From Stentor coeruleus (Eukaryota > Ciliophora > Heterotrichea > Heterotrichida > Stentoridae): 64,000 bases of DNA. The DNA is taken from contig MPUH01000056.1 in NCBI GenBank assembly GCA_001970955.1, positions 62,001-126,000 on the forward strand. The letters run 5' to 3'. Under the pieces are notes generated by a model that saw only the letters and a program-made list of their open reading frames with translations, made no database searches and was not told where the DNA came from. Made by a program: the position numbers and the translations under genes. Numbering within the stretch: position 1 is the stretch's first letter; each line of letters begins with the position of its first letter. Shown in pieces: positions 1 to 9,837 of this stretch.

Positions 1-1033
1 CTTTTGATGGAGGATGGGATGGCTTTTTTGAGAAGTCAGAGAACTTTTTAGCAGGGTTTTTGTTGGAGAGGTTGTGGACAAGCTTTTCTAGGTCTTGGAG
101 CTTTTTTTGCGTATATTGCAGAGTTTTAGGGTTGTTTGAAAGCTTTTCTTCTAGAGTTGAATTTATGTGTTTTAGTTCTTTAACTTTTTCCTTAAGTTTC
201 TTGACTTCATAAGGATTTTCCACAATTTCCTTAAACTCTTTCACAACTACCTCCAAAGCTCCATTATTCTTAGTCAATTCTCTGCATTCGATAATCAAAT
301 TCTGAATCTCCAAATCTTTTTTATTAACCTTTTCCAATAGTTTTTTAATATTTTCCTGATCCTCAATAACCTTCGCTTCAAGTTCCAAAGCATTTTTCCC
401 AGTTTCATAGCTTCTTTTCAAATCCTGATGCATTGTCTCAAAATCTTTAACCATTTTCTGATACCTCTCAACATGTTTGACCAAACTTTTATTCTCCCCT
501 TTCATCTTCTCTATTAATTTATGATTTTCTTTAAACTCTAAATCTTTCTTGTCCATAATTTCTAATAATTTTATATTTTCTCTTTTGATTTCATCAATTT
601 CTTTATCTTTTTCTTCAATAAGTTTCTCTAAGCTATTAGTTTTTTTTTTCTCATAGTTAAGTAAAATTTCATATTCGATCATTTCAGCGGTTTTTTCTTG
701 AGTATCTTTGAATTCTTCTTGAAGGTTTAGGTTTTTATCAGAGACAATTGAAGAAGGTGAGTTAAATGTTACTTTTTTTGATGCTAAAAATTCTTCAATT
801 GATGATTCTGATTCGTTTTCGCTACCAAATGCTATATAATCCGAGACATAAGCATGAGGTTTATTTTTTTTTGTTGATTTAGGAGACTTTATAGGTCTGG
901 GAGGGCGCTTTTTTTTAATTGGCCTTAGGTTTTCAACATGTTCACTTGTATTAAAACTTGATGCGATTTGCTTTAATGAGTCTTTTATCGATAAAATTCG
1001 TTCATCTACATCATATGTTAGCATATGTGACAT
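1..1033 (-). CDS. coiled-coil protein, 3' end beyond window
   Basis: An open frame of 344 codons starts at the ATG whose complement is 1031-1033 and runs off the left edge without a stop, so the C-terminus is missing. A second in-frame ATG lies three codons in. The first ~100 residues are basic and serine-rich (KKKRPPRPIKSPKS), followed by an acidic stretch. From about residue 120 onward the sequence is heptad-like, rich in K, E and L, typical of a long coiled coil. No catalytic domain is visible. Structural, cytoskeletal or basal-body roles are common for such ciliate proteins, but that is inference. It is divergent in sequence from the other coiled-coil genes in the window. Confidence 0.8.
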   Translation of the reverse strand, partial: MSHMLTYDVDERILSIKDSLKQIASSFNTSEHVENLRPIKKKRPPRPIKSPKSTKKNKPHAYVSDYIAFGSENESESSIEEFLASKKVTFNSPSSIVSDKNLNLQEEFKDTQEKTAEMIEYEILLNYEKKKTNSLEKLIEEKDKEIDEIKRENIKLLEIMDKKDLEFKENHKLIEKMKGENKSLVKHVERYQKMVKDFETMHQDLKRSYETGKNALELEAKVIEDQENIKKLLEKVNKKDLEIQNLIIECRELTKNNGALEVVVKEFKEIVENPYEVKKLKEKVKELKHINSTLEEKLSNNPKTLQYTQKKLQDLEKLVHNLSNKNPAKKFSDFSKKPSHPPSK

Positions 1034-1127
1034 TATATATAATAAAAATTAAAAAATCCTTCTAATTTTTATACAAATCTTCTTCATTTCCACAAAATTT
1101 TATCTTAATTCAATCTTATGTTAATAA

Positions 1128-2288
1128 TCAATTTCCCCCACGTGTAATATAAAGAATAAACGTATCTCCAACTCTAAGTTCTATTTGTTTATGTCTATCA
1201 TAAAGCAATCCTAATCTTTTAACCTCATTCGTAATCTCTTGATCCCTTGATTTAATCTCAATCAAAACTCCAATTTTCGCTAAACTCCCAGGGACAATTC
1301 CAGGGTATTCAGCCACATATTCAAATTTTGAGTTCACCAAATCTACCCCAGCAAATTTACTCTTGATACATCTAAGAAAAGGTTGAAAATGATCATAACT
1401 ATATACCAAATTTTGTTTTGTATAATATTCAGCTTTATACCATTCAGTTTGGCTTAATTGTACTTCACAATGTCTAGCGATATTATACATATAAGTCTTA
1501 TGCTCAATTCCTTCACACTTTTTACTTCGGTCTAAGTCATATTTTAACTGCAATGAGTTTACTTGGGTCTTAGTTTCTTGTATTACTGGAGCTTGCCATT
1601 GTATAGAATCTAATCTTACCGCACTACTAAGATTAAGCCAATTTATAGCGAATTCTATATTATCACTTTGACATATCATTGGGATTTGTAAAGTATAAGC
1701 TTTTAAGTTTTCTTCAGAATGGACTTTGCTTTCATCTCTATGAACCCAAACATTTCTATTCATACTTTCAGACACATCAAATTTATATTCAGAACTATAT
1801 ATGTTGTTATCATGATAAGTTCTATAAGTAAATCTAAGTTTAATTGTCAAGTTTTTCAATCTTGATAGTGTTTCTGCTGTTATAACCCTATCCACTCTTT
1901 TACCACTTTTACCTACAACATGAATTTCCCCTGTACTTAGATATGATTTTTTGAACAGCAGGTATTTTGAGTGTACGACTGAAAAATGACTTTCAATTGG
2001 GCTGAAAATTGTATCAACAGCTTCAAGGATTTTTACATACCAGACTGATGAGACAGACATTAAAGTACGAAGATCATCTAATAAGTAAGTGATGATTAAG
2101 GTTACTGCTGGGTCGGGAAGGATTAAAAATTCTAGTTTCTGAGGATGGATATCGGATGATAAAACTCGTTTGGTCATATTCACCATAAGAGACTTGTTAC
2201 GTAATCTTGATTCAGATAACTGTCCTGAAAGGCTTTTGCGCTCTGAGGATATCGTATTATTTTCGCTTCTTACTTGTTTTTGGCCCAT
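1128..2288 (-). CDS. F-box-like protein of unknown function
   Basis: A single-exon gene of 386 codons starting MGQKQVRS. Residues 57-91 (LPDPAVTLIITYLLDDLRTL followed by MSVSSVWY) resemble an F-box: Leu-Pro start, Leu/Ile-rich helix, and a V-S-x-x-W-Y end. If real, it would bind Skp1 and recruit targets to an SCF ubiquitin ligase. The remaining ~290 residues are a mixed beta-rich region I do not recognise; it could be the substrate-binding part. The gene lies 94 bp from the start of the coiled-coil gene on the same strand, with its start facing the MORN gene at 3170. The F-box call is moderate because the motif is degenerate and F-box detection by eye is weak. Confidence 0.8.
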   Translation of the reverse strand: MGQKQVRSENNTISSERKSLSGQLSESRLRNKSLMVNMTKRVLSSDIHPQKLEFLILPDPAVTLIITYLLDDLRTLMSVSSVWYVKILEAVDTIFSPIESHFSVVHSKYLLFKKSYLSTGEIHVVGKSGKRVDRVITAETLSRLKNLTIKLRFTYRTYHDNNIYSSEYKFDVSESMNRNVWVHRDESKVHSEENLKAYTLQIPMICQSDNIEFAINWLNLSSAVRLDSIQWQAPVIQETKTQVNSLQLKYDLDRSKKCEGIEHKTYMYNIARHCEVQLSQTEWYKAEYYTKQNLVYSYDHFQPFLRCIKSKFAGVDLVNSKFEYVAEYPGIVPGSLAKIGVLIEIKSRDQEITNEVKRLGLLYDRHKQIELRVGDTFILYITRGGN

Positions 2289-3169
2289 TATTAAAATTCA
2301 GAGGATTATAGGGATTTATTGTTCAGATTGAGATTTTTTTGGATATATGCGAGGATTATTGTCATGAAAATAGAAAAGGGATTTTGTTGGGTTTTTGGCT
2401 TTTTATGATTTTTAGAGGGATTTAAATTGTTTTGAGTATTACTTTGATCAATAGAAAATTTGCGTTTGGTAATTATTTTGGATGATGATAAAATAAATAT
2501 TTTTGTCTAGGAATTCTATATGGAACTGTGATAAATAATAGAAGGAGGGTATATTTATTATGGATTAGTAAAGTATTAATTTATTGTTGTGATAATTGTT
2601 TATAGATAGGAGTAATAGGTTGATTGTATTTAAAATTATATATTTTTATTAGAATATAATCAGTTGATTGAATGAGAAAATAGCTTAGATGTTGAGGTTA
2701 ATAAATAATATTTTCATTACATACAATATTTAGGGTTTATCCATAAAATCAAATAAAATTTTATGCAGTGTAGCATAAATTCAATTTTTATTAATTCTAA
2801 ATTATTCCCTAATAAAACTAAAATCTAAACTACACCCTCCATTCATAACTAAATTGCAGCCAACCACATATATTTCCCTTATACACAATAATCACTCTTC
2901 ATACAAACCAATAACTTCCAAAATCATCCTTATATATTAAACTCTTAATAAATTCTATCTCAAAAGCCAAAATCCAATCATAAATTTATCATAAATCAAA
3001 AAATCAAAAAAAATACTCTTTAACCTAAAAAAAAACTAAAATCAAACTTCATCATTTACATTATCTATAAAAACTTCAAATCTTTTACCTTTTCAATATC
3101 AACCCACTTCTCATCCTCTATAAATTCATTACAAAAAAGTCATATCAACTATTATAATAAATTTAAATT
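2289..3169. other. divergent intergenic region
   Basis: 881 bp between two divergent starts, presumably holding both promoters. The + strand is G-rich and C-poor to about 2680, then C-rich and G-poor from about 2750 to 3160. I see no ORF, RNA gene or repeat. Confidence 0.7.
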
Positions 3170-4297
3170 ATGGGGAAAAACTGCTCATGTCTTAAAGAGC
3201 CTGACCATGAAAAACAAGTAAACCTAACAAACGCGTTAACTTTTGACTTAAGTATGAGAACTCGTTTAGAAGATGAAAAAAAATCAGCTAATGAACTAGA
3301 CATTGATATGAAACCTTTAATAAAATTGCAAAGTTTTCTGAGAGGTTATCTGGACCGAAAAAAAGTTAAATCAATGAAAGAATTTCATGTGACAAGCTCT
3401 CCAGAAAATGAAAAAACCTTAAAAAATACCAATGAAAGCAAATCTCCTGAAATCATCCAAAGGACTGAAATCAAAGAAATCCAACCATCAAAAATCCCTG
3501 ACTACTCAACACACGCAACGAGAAATGTTGAAAATATGCTTGGTTCATTTGCTTATTCTGACAATTTCAACGATGATACAACAGTACACAAAATAGGTCC
3601 AGTCGAGATGGAAAATGGGGCAATTTACAATGGTGAATGGAATGATTCAAAAGAAAGACATGGACGAGGATGTCAAATATGGAATGATGGGAGTAAATAT
3701 GAAGGATATTGGCAACATGATAAAGCTAATGGTAAAGGTCGTTTAATACATGCAGATGGGGATGTTTATGAAGGATGTTGGAAGAATGATAAAGCACATG
3801 GTAAAGGAATTTATATGCATACAAATGGGGCAAAGTATGAAGGTGATTGGGAAAATGATAAACAACATGGTAAAGGGGTTGAAACATGGCCAGATGGGGC
3901 AAGGTATGAAGGTGAGTATAAAATGGGGAAAAAACATGGGAAAGGAAAATTTTGTTGGGCCGATGGGAGTTCGTATTATGGGGATTTTGCTGATAACAAC
4001 ATAAATGGGTTTGGGGTTTATGAATGGAGTGATGGGAGGAAGTTTCAAGGGGAGTGGAAGAATAACAAAATGGATGGAAAAGGGGAATTTACATGGAGTG
4101 ATGGAAGAAAATATAATGGAGAATATTGGGATGATAAAAAACATGGGTTTGGGGTTTTCAACTGGCCTGATGGTAGAGAATATAAAGGACAATGGTTTAA
4201 TGGTAAACAACATGGTAAAGGAACTTATTATGTACCTAGTATTGGGTATAAAGAAGGTGAATGGAAAGATGGGAAAAGGATTAAATGGAATGAATAA
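3170..4297 (+). CDS. IQ-motif and MORN-repeat protein, N-terminally acylated
   Basis: A single exon of 375 codons. The N-terminus MGKNCSC has Gly2, Ser6 and two Cys, like the MGKxxS start of neurocalcin-type proteins, so N-myristoylation plus palmitoylation is plausible. Residues 51-66 (LQSFLRGYLDRKK) form an IQ motif, the usual calmodulin-binding helix. From about residue 153 to the end there are nine MORN repeats of 23 residues (YxGxW...GxG) plus a partial tenth, closed by KRIKW. MORN arrays bind membranes or act as scaffolds in ciliate and apicomplexan cortex. Together the parts suggest a Ca2+/calmodulin-linked membrane scaffold (inference). It is closely related to the second half of the MORN gene at 5607. 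Its stop lies 27 bp from the convergent coiled-coil gene. Confidence 0.93.
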   Translation: MGKNCSCLKEPDHEKQVNLTNALTFDLSMRTRLEDEKKSANELDIDMKPLIKLQSFLRGYLDRKKVKSMKEFHVTSSPENEKTLKNTNESKSPEIIQRTEIKEIQPSKIPDYSTHATRNVENMLGSFAYSDNFNDDTTVHKIGPVEMENGAIYNGEWNDSKERHGRGCQIWNDGSKYEGYWQHDKANGKGRLIHADGDVYEGCWKNDKAHGKGIYMHTNGAKYEGDWENDKQHGKGVETWPDGARYEGEYKMGKKHGKGKFCWADGSSYYGDFADNNINGFGVYEWSDGRKFQGEWKNNKMDGKGEFTWSDGRKYNGEYWDDKKHGFGVFNWPDGREYKGQWFNGKQHGKGTYYVPSIGYKEGEWKDGKRIKWNE

Positions 4298-4324
4298 TCG
4301 TAAAAATAAGATTTTTGAGCATTT

Positions 4325-5218
4325 TTAACTAGATGTTAGCTTAGATTTTAACTCATTAAGTTTCCCTATGTCTGTTTCGAATTTTTGAACAACTTTTGTT
4401 AAGTTATCAACTTCTTCTTTTAGGGTTTTTAATGTGGATTCAGATTCTTGTTCACGTTTTTTGATGTCATTGTTTTCTTTTTGTAGCTGTTTGAAAAGCT
4501 TAGTTTTCGCATCCATTTCTTTTTTGAAGTTAGAGAAATGCTGGTTACTTTGGGTTAAGGAAGTCTGGAAATCTTCGAATTTTTTTTTATACTCGTCGAG
4601 TTCGGCTCTGAGTTTTATTTCTTCATCTTTAGGTTTTTCTTCGATTTTAGCTTTATACTCTTCAAGTTCATTAGTTTTTTCTTCTAACATTTGACTGTAA
4701 GTTTTATCTCTTTCTTCAACATAACCCAGAAGTTCTTTCATTTTTTCCTTAAGCATCTCATTATACTTCATATACTCCGCCCTCTGATACGCAACCTCTT
4801 CAAGTTTTTTTTGGCTGGTTTGCAAATCATTGTTAAAATCTTCACTAAGTTTAGATCTTCTAACCCTTTCTTCTTCAGAACTCTTATTTGCATCATCAAC
4901 TATTTGTTTATGTTTATTCTGGAGTTCATTGCAATATGATTCAAGTTTCTGCTTTTGAGACTTTTCATGAGCACAGTCTTGTTTGAATTTGTTAAGTTCA
5001 TGCATTGAAGTCTCATATTGTAGTCTAGAAATAAGAAGTTCTGATTCAAGTTTAGCTTCTTCATTGATTTCTTTTACTAACCTCTCATTCAATATTTGGA
5101 CTCGCCGATCACCTGAAGTTTGGTCGTAAAGGGTCTTAATTTCAGTGCTTATTTTTTTCAAGACCTTTTCTGATTAGAAATTACTCAGCTTCCTAGCGTC
5201 TTCTTGTCCAATATTCAT
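4325..5218 (-). CDS. coiled-coil protein with one 15-nt intron
   Basis: The gene starts at the ATG complementary to 5216-5218. A 15-nt intron (gtaatttctaatcag on the minus strand, 5170-5184) interrupts codon 12. Removing it joins MNIGQEDARKLKKV to the long downstream frame, giving 292 residues. Without the intron the downstream frame has no ATG, which decides the start. Almost the whole protein is heptad-rich coiled coil (E, K, L, Q) with no other domain. Function unknown; a cytoskeletal filament or linker is likely. It converges on the MORN gene on the left with a 27-bp gap. Confidence 0.88.
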
Positions 5219-5606
5219 TTTTATTGTCTATTTTTTAGGATTTTGATGAAAGATTGGAGGGGAAATATTAAGGGAAAATTAGTCAAAGATTTTTTAAGTT
5301 TTGAAAGAGAAGAGTGGTTTATAGGGTTTTGTGATATGAAATAGAGAGAGGGATGATTATGATGGCTTGAAGGCTTGGGTTAGATGAGAAAGTGTATGTG
5401 AGTTTATGTGGTTTGACGTTGAGTGTTTTAATGAATATTTGATATTTTGTGACTTATTGGAAAGTTGTATATTTTAAGAAAATTTGTGTTACTTGTAATA
5501 TTCTCTGAATATTTTCTTTGAAACTAGATTTAACCTTATAATATTAACTAATTTTTTTTAATATTATCTATATAAGCTCTCTCAACTTCCTAGTTTTTTC
5601 TCTAAA
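5219..5606. other. divergent intergenic region
   Basis: 388 bp upstream of both the coiled-coil gene and the second MORN gene. The + strand is G-rich from about 5236 to 5460, then AT-rich. No ATG occurs between about 5440 and 5606, which matters for the start of the MORN gene. Confidence 0.6.
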
Positions 5607-7541
5607 ATTGCTAGTAAAGGTTTCTTGGATAAAATAGGCCAATCATTACATATAGATTTTCATGTTTCCAGCTTGCCAAATGAGCCTCTTATCAACAATA
5701 ATAGAAAACTTCAAGAAATAGATATTCTAGAAGTAAACAAACGGATTCCAAAAATTGTGTTAAAAGTTGAAAGCGAATGCAAAGGTTCTGAATGCGAGTT
5801 AGAATGTGAATTTGATCCTGAAGACAAAGAACCAAGAAAAACTTTAGGTCCTCTTTTATTAGAAACTGGAGAAATATATATAGGCGAATGGAATGATAAA
5901 AAGCAAAGACATGGTAAAGGGATAAACATCTGGGAAGACGGGAGTAAATATGAAGGCTGTTGGAAATACGATCAAGCAGAAGGTACAGGATCATTTATAA
6001 GTTCTAATGGTAATTTTTACTATGGAGATTGGAAAAATTATCAGCCTCATGGTAACGGGATATACTCATTTTACAAAGGTTTGCATATAACTTCTGAATG
6101 GGAAAATGGTTTATGTCATGGAATGGGCACTGAAAAATGGCCAGACAATTCGAATTTTGGAGGAGAGTATGTGAAAGGTCAAAAACATGGTCAAGGTTTA
6201 TTTGCTTGGGCTGATAGGAGTTCTTATGAAGGACAATTTATAGAAAATACTATAAGTGGTAATGGAATTTATACTTCAAATGATAATAATATTTATGAAG
6301 GTCAATGGAAAAATGGGCAAATTCATGGTTATGGAGTTTTTACTTGGGATGATGAGAAAGTTTATAATGGAGAATATTTTGAAAATCAAAAACATGGGTT
6401 TGGAACTTTTACATGGCCTGATGGGAAAGTATATAAAGGTAATTGGCTTCAAGGCAAAATGCATGGCTTCGGAACTCTTACCCTGTCTGAGCAAGAATTA
6501 ATAGAAGGGAATTGGCAAAATGGTAAAATCATACAATCAAATGGAAAAATTATTGATGATGAAATTTTAGGTAATATTGATGAAAATTTTAAAGTATTAG
6601 TACTACCTTGTCAAGAAAATTTTGTATTTCCTAAAAATTTTATTAAAACTTATCCTCAGGAGGAAAAAAAAAAAGAGGCTCCTTGCTTAGAAAAACATGA
6701 TTCACCTAATATAATTGTTTTTGATTCAGTACCAGATAATGTTTCTAATTATGTTAATGAAAATGCTAAAGCAATTCTAGAAAAATTAGGACCATTCATT
6801 TGGGAGTCAGATACAACTTGTCAGGTTGAAGTGAAGAAACTTGGCCCAGCGAAAATTGGATCTAATCAAACTTATCTTGGAGAATGGAATGATAAAAATG
6901 AAAGACATGGACGAGGTATCAATGTGTGGGATGAAGGGAATAAATATGAAGGGTACTGGGAATATGATAAAGCTAATGGTAAAGGTAGGTTTATAAATGC
7001 AAATGGAGATGTTTATGAAGGGTTTATGAAAGATGATAAAGCAAATGGTAAAGGAATTTATTATCATGTGGATAGGACAGTATATAAAGGAGATTGGGAA
7101 AATGATAAACGACATGGTTTTGGTGTTGAGACTTGGCCAGATGATTCAATGTATGAAGGAGAATATAAATTCAATCAAAAAAATGGAAAAGGAAAATACA
7201 TTTGGGCTGATGGAAGCTCATATGAAGGAAGATTTATTGATAACATTATAGAAGGATATGGAGTTTATAAATGGATTGATGGTAGAGAATATCGAGGGGA
7301 ATGGAAGGGAAATAAAATGAGCGGTAAAGGTGAGCATTTTTGGGCCAATGGGAATAAGTATGTTGGAGACTATTTAGATGATAAAAAACATGGATATGGG
7401 ACTTTCTTCTGGCCTAATGGTCAAAGATATGAAGGTCAATGGCAAAATGGAATGCAACATGGAATTGGTGTATTTTATGATAAGGCTGGAAATGGTCAAA
7501 ATGGCGAATGGCAAAATGGTAAAAGAATTAGATGGGTTTAG
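5607..7541 (+). CDS. tandemly duplicated MORN-repeat protein
   Basis: An open frame of about 640 codons containing two MORN modules. The first spans roughly residues 85-305 and the second roughly 410-640, each about nine 23-residue repeats. They are separated by a ~100-residue linker with a run of Lys. Both modules begin GEWND..RHG(K/R)GIN and the second closes with GEWQNGKRIRW, nearly the same closing motif as the MORN gene at 3170, so the family arose by module duplication. There is no in-frame ATG before the repeats. An ATT at 5607-5609 in an A-rich start-like context, followed by Ala-Ser-Lys, stands where an ATG would be expected; TTG at 5625 is another option. A single-base sequence error, a near-cognate start or a missed exon could explain this. 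Role: probable membrane or cortical scaffold. Confidence 0.88.
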   Translation: MASKGFLDKIGQSLHIDFHVSSLPNEPLINNNRKLQEIDILEVNKRIPKIVLKVESECKGSECELECEFDPEDKEPRKTLGPLLLETGEIYIGEWNDKKQRHGKGINIWEDGSKYEGCWKYDQAEGTGSFISSNGNFYYGDWKNYQPHGNGIYSFYKGLHITSEWENGLCHGMGTEKWPDNSNFGGEYVKGQKHGQGLFAWADRSSYEGQFIENTISGNGIYTSNDNNIYEGQWKNGQIHGYGVFTWDDEKVYNGEYFENQKHGFGTFTWPDGKVYKGNWLQGKMHGFGTLTLSEQELIEGNWQNGKIIQSNGKIIDDEILGNIDENFKVLVLPCQENFVFPKNFIKTYPQEEKKKEAPCLEKHDSPNIIVFDSVPDNVSNYVNENAKAILEKLGPFIWESDTTCQVEVKKLGPAKIGSNQTYLGEWNDKNERHGRGINVWDEGNKYEGYWEYDKANGKGRFINANGDVYEGFMKDDKANGKGIYYHVDRTVYKGDWENDKRHGFGVETWPDDSMYEGEYKFNQKNGKGKYIWADGSSYEGRFIDNIIEGYGVYKWIDGREYRGEWKGNKMSGKGEHFWANGNKYVGDYLDDKKHGYGTFFWPNGQRYEGQWQNGMQHGIGVFYDKAGNGQNGEWQNGKRIRWV

Positions 7542-7808
7542 TTAGTAATTTAGTTGAATGATCGATAGAGTTTTTTAAGATTTATTGAGTTAAAATTTAT
7601 AAGCAGATCCTATGGTAATATGACTAAATATTATGTTGAGTTAAATGGAAAGATTTAATTTAGAAAAATGTTTTATTTGATAAATTTAAATGATACTAAA
7701 AAAAAAATTATCTGATCTTTCTTCAAACACTCCTTTACTAATTTTTCTCATGATATTAAAAATCTTAATACACTAAATCAATAATTATTTTTCCAATTGT
7801 ATTTTTTA

Positions 7809-9014
7809 TTAACTATTACCTATACTTATTGTCAATACTGTAAAATCCGCAGATATTTTCGCATCTCTCGCATCAAAAAATTCTGAATTTTGCTGATTGA
7901 CAACTTCTGTGATAGTTTCCATCCAAGCTTTTTCCAATCTTTTTACCTTAATAATAAGTAATATAATAATAAAAAGCACACTTAACAAAATAAAAGCTAA
8001 AAACACACCAGTGACTTCTATTTTCCATTCTGAGCTCATTTTCAATAAAGACATAACCAAAAGTACAAATAAAAACCCAATAATCACTAAATAAATGGCA
8101 AATAAACTTTCAGCCCATGGTGGATAATACTGAGCATTTATCTCATCAAATTGTTCAAATTTACCTCTAAGTTCTCGTTCAGTAAATAACCCTGGAAGTT
8201 CATCATTAGTAACTTTAAATCCATCTATTGGGTTGTAGAAAACATTTAAATTTCCTTGAAACTCATTATTAGCAACATGTGCAGCAACAATATCCTGTTT
8301 TTTGATTTCAAAAGAATTGTTTTGATTATTTGCTGCGGATATAGGAGGATTTAACATTGGTGGCGGAGAGTAAGAATTTTGTAATGAAGATATTGGACTA
8401 GGCTGAGGATGAGATTCTGATTTAGACCCAGGGACAATTTCAGCTTTTAAATCTCCTCCATATTGCTGTGGTATAGGCACAGGATTTATTGGATTTCCAT
8501 ACCCATCAAGTTTTTTTTCAACTTTTCTAAACTGATTTGATGGAAGTAAAGAAAAATGCCCATCACCTTCAGCTGAGCTGTGATCATAAACTTTACACCA
8601 TCTGTTTTGATTTTCATCAAATCCTGCTTTTTTAAAATCAACATTTTGGCCTGGGTATGAAAAATTATAAGGGGCAAACTTCATATCAAATGAACTTTCA
8701 ATGTGCGGGTCACTTGAAGAATATAGGAAAAAAGTAAAATTTGTGCAGTTTTTAACTCGAAGTTGCTTGCAAGCTACTGAACATATGCAGTTTTGTGAGT
8801 CACGAATGAAAAAAGAACTTTTAACTGGGGCAACGTAGAATTTACAGTTTGAGCAATTGTCTATATATATGATTTCTGAGATGTCTAGGATAAAAATTTC
8901 ACAATCTGAAAGTTTTTCGATGTTAAAAACTTGCCCGTTTATAGTGTTGGGCATTTTGATTAAAGTTTGGTTTTTCTTGTCTTTAAATATATATTCTTCA
9001 GGAATCTGACTCAT
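7809..9014 (-). CDS. RP2-like TBCC-domain protein with two C-terminal TM helices
   Basis: 401 residues. Residues ~25-150 match the C-CAP/TBCC beta-helix of RP2 (XRP2): APVKSSFFIRDSQNC, then ACKQLRVKNC, then HIESSFDMKFAP. The CKQLRV segment keeps the Gln and Arg (Q84, R86) that act as the arginine finger in RP2, the GTPase-activating protein for Arl3, so GAP activity is plausible. After a Pro-rich linker (~175-240) come two hydrophobic helices at about 304-325 and 334-356, then a short tail. Human RP2 is anchored by N-terminal acylation and has a C-terminal NDK-like domain; here the N-terminus is MSQIPE and the anchor is C-terminal. This would place an Arl3-type regulator permanently on a membrane, perhaps at the ciliary base (inference). 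Confidence 0.9.
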   Translation of the reverse strand: MSQIPEEYIFKDKKNQTLIKMPNTINGQVFNIEKLSDCEIFILDISEIIYIDNCSNCKFYVAPVKSSFFIRDSQNCICSVACKQLRVKNCTNFTFFLYSSSDPHIESSFDMKFAPYNFSYPGQNVDFKKAGFDENQNRWCKVYDHSSAEGDGHFSLLPSNQFRKVEKKLDGYGNPINPVPIPQQYGGDLKAEIVPGSKSESHPQPSPISSLQNSYSPPPMLNPPISAANNQNNSFEIKKQDIVAAHVANNEFQGNLNVFYNPIDGFKVTNDELPGLFTERELRGKFEQFDEINAQYYPPWAESLFAIYLVIIGFLFVLLVMSLLKMSSEWKIEVTGVFLAFILLSVLFIIILLIIKVKRLEKAWMETITEVVNQQNSEFFDARDAKISADFTVLTISIGNS

Positions 9015-9654
9015 ATTTATTGTATGGGATTTTTATGATTTAGGAAGTTTTATTGTTGATATGTGGAATGTTATGAGGTTTTATTAAGGAGTTTAGAGTT
9101 TTATAATGGTTGTGAGGATAATATAAGTTGTATAATTTGATTAGGGTTGATGATAAAAAATTATCTCTACATAAATGGGTGCTCTTTTTATTAAGATGCT
9201 AATCTTTATAGGTTATAGTGTATAAAACAAAACTTTAAAACTAAGTGTGATTAATTTTAAAGTATATTTATGAATTATGATATAAAGTTATGTAAGAGTG
9301 TATATAATTAGTATTATTAACAATTATATAATAAAAAATTAATCAAAAATAGAGTATAAAATATTTTCGGCTTTAATTTAAAATTAAAACCTAATTCACT
9401 TGGCATAATATTCCCAATATAGTATATTGAAGAACTCTAATATAAGCTAGGCTCAAGTAAACCTTTATAAAAACTATTGGCAATTTAAAATACTTATAAT
9501 AAAACCTTAAATAATAGTTATCTAAAATCAGCAAAAGTTTTAATAAAAATCTGTGAAAATGGACTGAGTTCTGCATCCCTCAAGTTCATATAATATGAGA
9601 TTGAAAAGGAGAGTTTTCTTCATTTAAAGTATGATATAGAGAGTATTTTATATA
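9015..9654. other. gene-free stretch
   Basis: The first 150 bp, upstream of the RP2-like gene, is G-rich on the + strand; about 9390-9520 is C-rich. The rest is very AT-rich. A 61-codon ATG frame on the minus strand (9391-9576) has hydrophobic, low-complexity content and looks like chance. Confidence 0.5.
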
Positions 9655-9837
9655 GTGACAAATACATGTTGGCGACAAATGGAGGTTGTTATCAGGAATA
9701 GACAAAGTGAAATATTTTATTTTATTTATGATCATTATAATAAATCAGTGATATTTGAGTATACTTTAGACATGCATTATGCTTGCGGCAACATTTTAGG
9801 TTGGGAAAATTTTATGCTGAAATTTGAGTGTAAATAA
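9655..9837 (+). CDS. doubtful short ORF, possibly a gene remnant
   Basis: A frame of 60 codons beginning with GTG (first internal ATG at codon 9) and ending TAA. Its composition is coding-like (Cys, Trp, His and Gly present; GC above the surrounding spacer), with text such as TLDMHYACGNILGWENF. No family is recognised and no 15-nt intron links it to an upstream exon. It may be the last exon of a decayed gene or chance. Confidence 0.2.
   Translation: MTNTCWRQMEVVIRNRQSEIFYFIYDHYNKSVIFEYTLDMHYACGNILGWENFMLKFECK

Noticed and set aside
3743-4328. Several overlapping frames of 84-156 codons within the MORN gene
   Set aside because: They are shadows of the 69-nt MORN repeat read in other frames; the composition (Met/Gly or Ile/Phe/Pro rich) follows from the repeat.
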